From Selaginella moellendorffii (Eukaryota; Streptophyta; Lycopodiopsida; Selaginellales; Selaginellaceae): 64,000 nucleotides of DNA. Positions 55,779-64,000 of this stretch are shown here, one piece after another. The stretch is taken from positions 2,478,052 through 2,542,051 of the forward strand of contig NW_003314275.1 of assembly GCF_000143415.4 (NCBI RefSeq). The letters are read 5' to 3'. Within the stretch, counting starts at the first letter, position 1. Each line of letters opens with the position of its first letter. The notes under the pieces were generated by a model. The model did not search any database, was not told where the DNA came from, and worked only from the letters and a program-made list of their open reading frames with translations. A program made the position numbers and the translations under genes.

Positions 55779-58190
55779 CCGTCCCCACAAAATAAAGAAG
55801 GCCATCTTCAAGGCGATATTGAGAATGTAAATGCTGGAAAGGCAAGTCATTAGCAAGTGATGCAGGATCCTCAAACGCATCTCGAAGCCTTCAAATCCAT
55901 GGCTCAATCTTTTGAGCCTCGCAAACCTCATCAAGAGAAGGTAGATTTTGCTCTGCGCCTTATGGACACTGAACATCAAGTATAACAACCGCCGATGGCA
56001 CAGAATCCTCGTCTAGAAAATCCACAGATGCTGGAACAACAGGCTCATCAAAAACATGAGAAGAGAGTGGAGAAGGAATAAGAGCTCGAGAAAGGGCATC
56101 AACATCAGCCATAGAACTCCCTAGGCAATAAACAACATCAAAATCATATATCTAAAGCTTTAAAGCCCACTGAGCAATACAACCAACCAGGTTCTTCCGC
56201 TTCAATAATGAAATAATGGTAGCATGGTCACCTTCAAGTAACGTCCGAGAACCATGTAGATATGCATGAAGTTTCTCGAAACCCTAAACGGCCGCTAAAC
56301 ACTCCTTATTTGTCGTGGAGTAGTTCACCTTTGCTGGTTGTAATGTACGGCTTATATATGCAATGGGATGACACTGACCAGGCACACTTAGGCTCTCTTG
56401 CATTAACACACCTCCAAGACCAATATATGAAGCATCAATGCACAAAATAAAAAGTTGAGTGTAGTCAGGATATGCCAAAACCAGAGGAGTCGTCAACAGC
56501 TCTTTGAAATCCACAAACACCCACTCACAATCTGAAGACCAGATGAAAGATGACATCGATGACTTCAGCAACGCTCGCAATGGTGCAGTGTGATCAGAAA
56601 GATGATCCACAAAACGATCGAGATACTGCACCTTGCCCAAAAAGTGCTACACATCATTCACACACTTCGGAGTAGGGAATTTTAGAATGGCTACGAGGAT
56701 CAACTTGCAAACCCTCACGAGAAATACGGTACCCAAGATAAATTGTGTCCTTGGACCCAAACATGCACTTCGACCGCTCCAGCTTTAAACCAACATCCCA
56801 TAACTGATCCAACACTTTACACACATCACGAATGTGCTCCGCCCACATCCCCTCCGAGTGAATCAAGACATCATTAATGAAGTCACCAGTCACCTCTAGC
56901 ATATCACAAAGAACCTCGTTCATCATCCGCTAGAAAGTTGCTAGAGCATTGTTCAAACCAAACAGCATCACCAAAAACTCGTACAAACCAAACGGTGTAC
57001 GAAAAGCAGTCTTAGGAATATCTTCGTCGGCCATCGGTACTTGCCAGTACCCAGAAGCAAGATCTAGCTTGGTGAACCAACGACTTCGCCCCAGACGATC
57101 CAAGAGATCAGCAGTGTGAGGAAGAAGGTATACATCCGGGATCGTCACTTCATTTAACAGACGATAGTCGATGCAGAAATGAATACTCCCATCAGGCTTC
57201 GTCACAAGATGAGGTTCACATGCCCAAGGACTCCGCGACTTCCGAATAACACCCTTCTCCAACATCTCCTTGACATTTGCATGTAAAATCTTGATCTCCT
57301 TGGGTGACCGACGACGAACATGAACCTTGATTGGACGAGCATCCCCGGTTGGAATGGGATGACATATGGCAATCTTGGCCCCAGACAATAGGTCAAATTC
57401 AAAGAGATCAGAATACTCCTTCATGAGCTGATCAACAACTGTAACACAAAGATCATCGGAGGGATCGGAAAAGGGAAAAGCAAAACAAGATGGAAATACA
57501 AGAGGAAATAGTGGGGGAACAAAAGTAATGGAAGCAGAGGTAAAAGTAGAGGGACGAAGAGCTACGAAAGTGAGAGGAATAAATGAAATATAAGGAAGTA
57601 TGAGACAAGGGGGAGAAGCCTCAAAGTCATACTTGGCATGATTGCGCTACAATCAATCCATACCAAAAATGAGGTTAAAAGCTTGACTCGGCACCACTCG
57701 CAACGACTGCAACTCAAGCTTGAGATCGCCCACACACACAACCAGGTCCGCCTCATCTCATGCATATGCATGTGTACAACCGTTGCCATAAAGAATGAAA
57801 ATTGGATCTGTCACATGACGCAAGTGTAGACGACAACGTGTGGCAACAGATCGAGCAATAGAAGATAAACTCGAACCTGTATCAACCAACACGGAGAGAA
57901 AAATAGGAGACCTCTTTTTATAAAAACGAGCTTGGAAAGTAAACACTAGATGAACCGGTGCCGAGTGAACCCCTTGATGATACTCCCGAAAGAAAGATGG
58001 AGGTGTCACTAACTTATGCAAGGTCCCTCCATTACTGGTGTGACTCCTCGTTTCCCGGATGCACCTCGGTATCCAAACCTTCCACCGCAGTAGCACCAAC
58101 GGGACATTGTTGACGCCAAGGTCTCCACCCAAGAAATGGAGGTCGCCAATCCGGAAAGCGCCGACAATGCCAATAAGTATGACCAACTTC
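55779..58190 (-). mobile_element. Gypsy A fragment A3, pol piece without LTRs
   Basis: Corresponds to 8042-10465 of A1 (RNase H/tether, RT, protease, gag end) on the same strand. There are no LTRs, and it replaces 657 bp of D sequence (1647-2303 in D1). The left junction shares AT between flank and element; the right junction carries extra bases (TTG). Protease VLVDTGSSL is intact. RT and RNase H frames are broken near 56285, 56640, 56690 and 56927. Confidence 0.9.
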
Positions 58191-59968
58191 TTGCCATCCC
58201 AGAAAAAGAATAACTCTCAGTCTAGGAATACAAATTTTCAAAACTCAACCAACTTCCTCTCACTTACAACTTTACATAGGTTCACCTGAACACTAATTCT
58301 TATGACCCAATAGTATGCTTAAGCATTAAACATTATACCCATATTTCCAATATCCAACATCGACTTCCGTAAAATGCAAATGAATACTCAAGACTCAATA
58401 ATAAAAACCATATTTTCATATATTCATATTGCACTAACACTCTTCTTTAATCATCTTCAAGATCTAGTATGAAGCCAAAATACTAATAAAAAAAATAACA
58501 TGAAAAATCAAGCTCTAAAGAAAATTTCTCATCACTTGAAATAACAATGTCACTTCCACTAACACAAATGTTAACAATATCAATGCCTCAACTTCACACC
58601 TTCTCCATCCAACAATTTACTCCAAGTGTTAATGGATAAACTAATAAGCCATAGCAAGTAAGTGTTATAACTTTTTCCAACACCTCAATAAGCAAACCCT
58701 TAAGAAAATAAAATACTAACTTAAATTTAGCATAATGAATCACTATCGAGAATTTAGTCAAAACTACTATAATGCTACTATATGCAAGTGGACTAGTTTC
58801 ACTATTAACCACTTTGGAGGTTGATCATTATTTGACCAAATAACTTTGTAAACATATTGCTCACTATCACATAGATATTATATAACAATCACAATAACTT
58901 GATCACTAATCGAGCAACACCACAAACAATGCCCATATCATTACTACAAAGATTTATGTGAGTATTGAATGTTATCTTGACTCAATAAAATGCAACATAA
59001 ATACCACACCCACTGATAGAGATTTACAACACCTAACACTATTAACTTTTGTTCATAACATAGATAAGCTCATACCACTCTTTTTCCAACAAAACTCAAA
59101 ACTAATCTTACATCAAACTGTTTAAAGAGCAATAGTAAAGTTCCCCAAAAAATAATTGAGCATTGTAACTTAAGTCTTCAATAGTAAACAAAATGGTTTA
59201 GCACTCCACCACTATCTATCCCACAACTCACCACTTGTAAAATTATCATAATTAACATGCATCAAAGTAAAGACTTTTGATTGTATAATATGAATACAAG
59301 CAATGAAATTACACATTGTTGCCAAATCATCTCTCTAAAGAAAAAATGATTTATATATTTGATCTTTTGTCCTTGATGACCCTTTTTTCAGTCTCATCTT
59401 AACTAAATCTCAAGCTTGTGTTCACACTACTTTCAGTCCAATCCAAGAAGAGTTTATAAGAGAGCACGGTAATGACTATTTGAATTAATAGACTAATCTC
59501 TACAATTTTAATTGATCCACTTATAATCATGCCTAGGAAGGATTCACTAGTGCTGTGCTAAATAGTTATGGACTAGTCTATTTGCCACTCATAGCAAACC
59601 CAAAGAATGTTTATTTTACCCACGGTAACATAGAACAACTCATAGAACCACCAATAGGCTAACATTTATCTTGCCAATTCAAAGTGTAATCTTGAGTTGC
59701 TAATGTGTTTTACTTATGAGCCCAAGTGAAAACTTGTGCAAATAGAACATCTCACTTTCACCTTATGAATCCAAGTGCAAACTCATATAATATGGTATAA
59801 AAGGTAACCAAAATTCATACCCAAAGAACGAATGCAAAGTTATAGTAGCCAAACATATACCCACTTGAATCATCATTTTCATCTCTGCATATGCAACAAG
59901 ATTAAGTGCCCAATCTCATTAGATAATACTTACTGAAACTTATCTTCTGAGACCAAATATACTACTAA
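58191..59968. other. D2 sequence after A3, with TRIM empty site
   Basis: Collinear with D1 2304-4778 minus the TRIM. The pre-insertion site is CTTAAGCATTAAAC around 58319-58330. No gene. Confidence 0.75.
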
Positions 59969-60162
59969 GCTAAGTATGCTTAATTAATAGCACGTTCCAG
60001 TCTAAGTACACACAAAATGCCCAGTTAACTCCACTAGCACAAAAGGAACTGATAAAGGGTCCAACAATACCAACCTTCTATTATTGTGTAATTAAGGAAA
60101 AAATATCTGAAAAGACTAGTTGATAGGTAACTTTCTATATCTACAATCACATTCGCTATAGT
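59969..60162 (+). repeat. Repeat R 3'-end fragment (D2)
   Basis: Counterpart of 4779-4993, with a deletion near 59995. Confidence 0.68.
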
Positions 60163-60600
60163 GAGAGATTTAATAGAGATTAAAAAAAGGATATTGAAGA
60201 ATGGTGTTCCCTATCCTAAAGATGTTAAAGTGTAATTATAGGATGATCAATGTTAGACAAATAACTCAATTTTAGAAAGGTAGAACTATGGTACAAATGC
60301 TCTTGGACTACCAAGGGCAAATAAATATAACTTTAGTATAATAGATTAATATATCAATGGTACCTTTGGGTCTTTAGAGTAGAATTTAAATATATGGAGC
60401 ATTTGGATCAAGTGCAAAAGCTATATGCTTTGAAGGACACCTTTAAGTTCCCCAAGATGGGATGAAAATTTATGGAGGTTATGAGTGAAATTATTCGAAG
60501 TGATTAAAGGTATGGTTGAATGACTAAAGTAAAATAAAAAACACTTACATAAAAAGAATGGACATAAAGACATTTTTGAGTTTCTTCTTGAAATATTGAG

Positions 60601-60750
60601 TGTAGTGCATGTGATTTGGACTCCTTCTCAAACTCTATCTTGGACTATTATCACCATATATTATTGAACTTTGGGGATAAAAAAGCCATTAAAGGATCTT
60701 TCATTAAATAATTGCCCCTTTTTTAGTTGGCATAGAGGGAGTGTGTTATA
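60601..60750 (+). repeat. Solo LTR of the TRIM family (D2)
   Basis: 150 bp from TGTAGTGCATGTG to GTGTGTTATA, counterpart of 5433-5583. Confidence 0.78.
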
Positions 60751-61609
60751 AAGAGGGAAAGGTAAACTTCAAATGAGAAGAGTAATAAGCCAAAAAGTAA
60801 GGCCAAGAAGAACAAAGGATTAAAAGAGTAACTAATAGTAGGAGAAAGGATAATTTAATTCTTTGTGAATCAAAGTAGATGCCCTTATAGTGAGAATGGG
60901 GATGACTATTAAGAGCTAACTCCCCTAAAATACAAGATGTTACACCATCGTCTCTAAGATGAAAGAGGCCTTCTAGAGAGTAAAGGATATTATAGTATGA
61001 TTGATGATAGTTAAGAATAAAGGAATAGAGGTTGATAATAAAAATGTTTTAAAAAAAAATAAAAGAGAAGATTATTGCGAACCACCTCCAAAAGTAGTGG
61101 CAATTGAATAACAAGAGATTATCCCTAAAACAAGTACTACATATTATGTCAAGGCCAATTTCAATTAATATTACAAAGGACAAATGGCTTTGTGAGGGTG
61201 AATTATCTTTATATTTTACACTATCCAACCGTATAATATGTGAAGTGGACCTTTATGTTAGTGATAAAAACCATTAAAGTTTTTGGGAAAATAGATCAAG
61301 AACAAGGTTAGATATGCTCTATCAACTCATATGTAAAAATTTAAAAGCTTTGATAGTGTATAATTTCAATTAAAACCCACAAAGGTTTTTAATTCTTGAG
61401 GACAACTTTATAGAGTAATAATTGAATTCATTCAGATCTTAAAGGACTTCACAAATAAGCCTTTATTATTGGGTGGAGATATAGCATTTTGACAACACCC
61501 AAGAATACTAAAATGGTTAACATTAATATGTGTATGTGAATGTGGGTAGTATATGAAAAGGAAGATCAACTATAAACAATAAATGAATATCACTAAGATA
61601 AGTAGAAGG

Positions 61610-63660
61610 AATATTAAAAATGATTTTTTGTGTGTGCAAAAGCATTGTCTTTCAAGTGTGAATTTGGTATATAAATTTGCAAAAAAGAAAAATTTGGAAC
61701 CCGACAATAGGATGTAGTGGGGATGCTAGTAGTGGTTAAAGGTTTGTGTGAATAATTTTATAATAGACATAATATTAGTTCTGGGGTCAAGTGTAATGTG
61801 TTTAATTTAAAATCAAAGATATGACTAAAGCTTGTTGGTAAGTCATTAATTAGAGAAGGATTATTCTTTTAAGAGATCTTAAAGGAGCTTCCTTAATTTT
61901 ATCAAATATAAATAGACCATTTTTATTTGTCACCAAATTTATTTCATAATAATAAAAAACCAGATATTGCCACTGTTTTGTTAATAATATTGATCCTTAA
62001 AAATGTGGAATTAAGAGGCCTATATTAGTATAAAAAACACTTTGAAAATGTATTCACTAATTATTGTATAAAAAAGAGTTATAAAGTCAACAAGTTCATG
62101 GCTAAAATAGCCAATGATCTTCAAAAAAAACATTGAATAAGTGAAAGAGAACATTTAATAAAATACAAGTGATTAAAACGAATATAAAAGCTCTCAAAAG
62201 ACTGATCAAGAAACATCTAAAAGATGTTATATTTTAAACCTAATTATCAAAAATAAAGTAGTAATTATTCATTTTAGAAGTGGAAAAATGCTCCACATTT
62301 TCAATAGAGATTCTCTGATCTTCATTCATTATAGATGAATCAATCAATCCATTAGTCATTTTATGGACCCGAACCTGGGTGATCTATCCATAACCAAGAT
62401 GAAGCTTGGATGAAACTAGGTGAAGGTTCAAACCAACAGATGTTGAAAAATGAAAGTATTCATTAAATCTAGATATTTAAGATGGATTATTAGTGGATAT
62501 TTAAGATGGATTCATTAAATAAAGAATTTTATATGTCAATATAAAGTTTAAGGTATCATCCCCTTTTAAGGATGATTATGGTATGATGCACATAAGCCTA
62601 AAAAAAATGCACAACATAGTGAAAGAATATTATTATTAGCTATTTAAAGCAAACCTTTGGAGTAAAGACACTAAGTATCATATGAAATGCTTAGATTATT
62701 AAAAAAGGAAGCACCATACTTAGATTGGATTGGACAAGAGTTATTACATATATAGAACAATGTGATAGCAATTGGAAAATGGCTAGAATGAGCAATTGTT
62801 AAGATTATAACATTTATATAAAAATATGATGATGCAGCTCTTATCAAGAATTGAAGATTGATATTAATGCTCAATATGCTATACAAGGTAATTGTGAAGG
62901 TATTTACTAAGAGATTAAGATCAATATTATCAGAGACTACATTATACATAAAAGAGTTTTGTGGAAGGGAGATAGTTGATGGATAATGTACACAAGGTAC
63001 TTTTAACAATTACAAATCAATGATCAAAAATTGTTGAAAGCCTTGATTTTATTAAACTATGAAAAAGTTGATTATAGAGTTGATATTTTAATAGGCAATT
63101 ATGAGGAGTATTGGTATGCCAAATAAATTTATAAGATAAACAGCTGCTCTATACTAAGATGTAGTTAGCAAAGTCACAATTGATGGACAATTGAAAACAT
63201 TATATATAGTAGTATTTAATATGGCAAGGGTGTCCCTTATTGTTTCTTTTTGTAGGCAATATTCTATCATATTACTTAGTAAGGCAAAATGGTCCTCAAG
63301 GATAGATGTTACTTAATTTGCTCTAAGATATAGCACTGGTTCTTGAGGTTGAACTCAAGTCTAATGCTTTTGTGGATAACATATAAGTAGTTACAAGAGG
63401 GACCCTAAAAAATCTAAATAGAGTTTAATAAAGTTGTTAGAACTAAGATTAACTATAAATTAGTTGACATTCGGCTTCTAGAATTAAATCCATTTACATG
63501 GGGGTTTAAATAAGATTTCAAGTGGGTTAAAAGGAATGACATTACAAAATATATTGAATTCTGATAGGTTGTATAAATGATCCACTCCTACATAATCAAA
63601 AGGCAATGAAAAAGCTCAAAGAATAATTAAAGTTTTAGACATCATATAAATTGTCATTTT
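61610..63660 (+). pseudogene. L1-type LINE, endonuclease and RT (copy b, uninterrupted)
   Basis: Same decayed LINE as copy a without the gypsy insertion; the A1 empty site is at 61764/61765. RT blocks are again visible, including WQGCPL (63222-63239) and AFVDN. No intact frame. Confidence 0.78.
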
Positions 63661-64000
63661 TTTTCATATGTGTGGTTGTGAACAAATAATGCTTAGGATA
63701 TTGTTCTTGATTGCATCATGAAATTTGGATTGAAAGACACTTAAAGATATAAATAAGTTTATACAAACATATGTTTAGAGTGGCCATAACTTAAGGTATA
63801 GCCAAGGTAAAATAGAACTTAATTATAAAATTAAAACAAGATGGAAGAATTAATATAAATTAATATTGCATGGAAGTTAGAAAAAATAGAAATTTTCAAA
63901 TCAGTACAAATTAGATTGTTAATCAATATTTCTCAATAATATGTTCAAATACAAATGGAGGTGTTTGAAAACTTGAAAGCTCAATGCAACAAATTTTACA
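63661..64000. other. AT-rich right edge of D2
   Basis: Collinear with D1 13561-13895. No gene recognised; the duplication is cut by the window edge. Confidence 0.6.

Larger units (their letters stand above)
54139..64000 (+). repeat. Direct segmental duplication, copy D2
   Basis: Collinear with D1 from its first base. It lacks the TRIM and A1, has empty sites for both, and carries the A3 substitution. It runs off the right edge. Confidence 0.93.

Noticed and set aside
1-64000. CRISPR array, rRNA genes, organelle or bacterial genes
   Set aside because: No regularly spaced short repeats with unique spacers, no rRNA-like sequence and no operon structure were seen. All recognisable coding sequence is retroelement or plant LRR.

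Overview
This window is repeat-dense plant nuclear DNA with no intact host gene. It carries Ty3/gypsy LTR retrotransposons of at least four kinds, a miniature LTR element (TRIM) with an initiator-Met tRNA primer site, a decayed L1-type LINE present in several copies, an LRR receptor-like pseudogene, and two scales of segmental duplication. The Tf1/sushi/Tcn1-like chromovirus together with a non-chromodomain gypsy family suggests a non-seed land plant such as a lycophyte or bryophyte. That assignment is inference; only 'land plant' is well supported.

Layout. A direct duplication frames the window: D1 (1-13895) matches D2 (54139-64000), with starts 54138 bp apart, and both copies run off a window edge. 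D1 and D2 share a solo TRIM LTR, a fragment of dispersed repeat R, and the LINE. Only D1 has a TRIM (2438-3115) and a full gypsy element A1 (6637-11647, inserted in the LINE endonuclease region). D2 keeps both empty sites, but has 657 bp replaced by a 2.4-kb piece of gypsy A. After D1 comes gypsy A2 (14328-25233), which has a 1.38-kb internal tandem duplication and chromovirus B1 (20516-25041) nested next to its primer site with a perfect 5-bp target duplication.

The middle is a large inverted repeat. Its arms, 25440-30587 and 46408-51668, each hold an LRR pseudogene, a gypsy integrase tail and a 12-bp-unit minisatellite. The 15.8-kb loop holds LINE fragments, copies of R, a gag-protease remnant (element C), a second chromovirus B2 (38240-42888) and a second direct-repeat pair (S1/S2). 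A further R copy lies between the right arm and D2.

Most notable: chromovirus B1 shows the sequence signature of Tf1-type self-priming. The 15 bases that begin 2 nt inside its 5' LTR are the exact reverse complement of a stretch in its own LTR lying 31 nt downstream of a TATA box, at the expected RNA 5' end. This would be a tRNA-independent primer in a plant retrotransposon. Also notable are the TRIM with its empty site, and A1, whose LTRs are nearly identical although its coding region is defective, implying mobilisation in trans.
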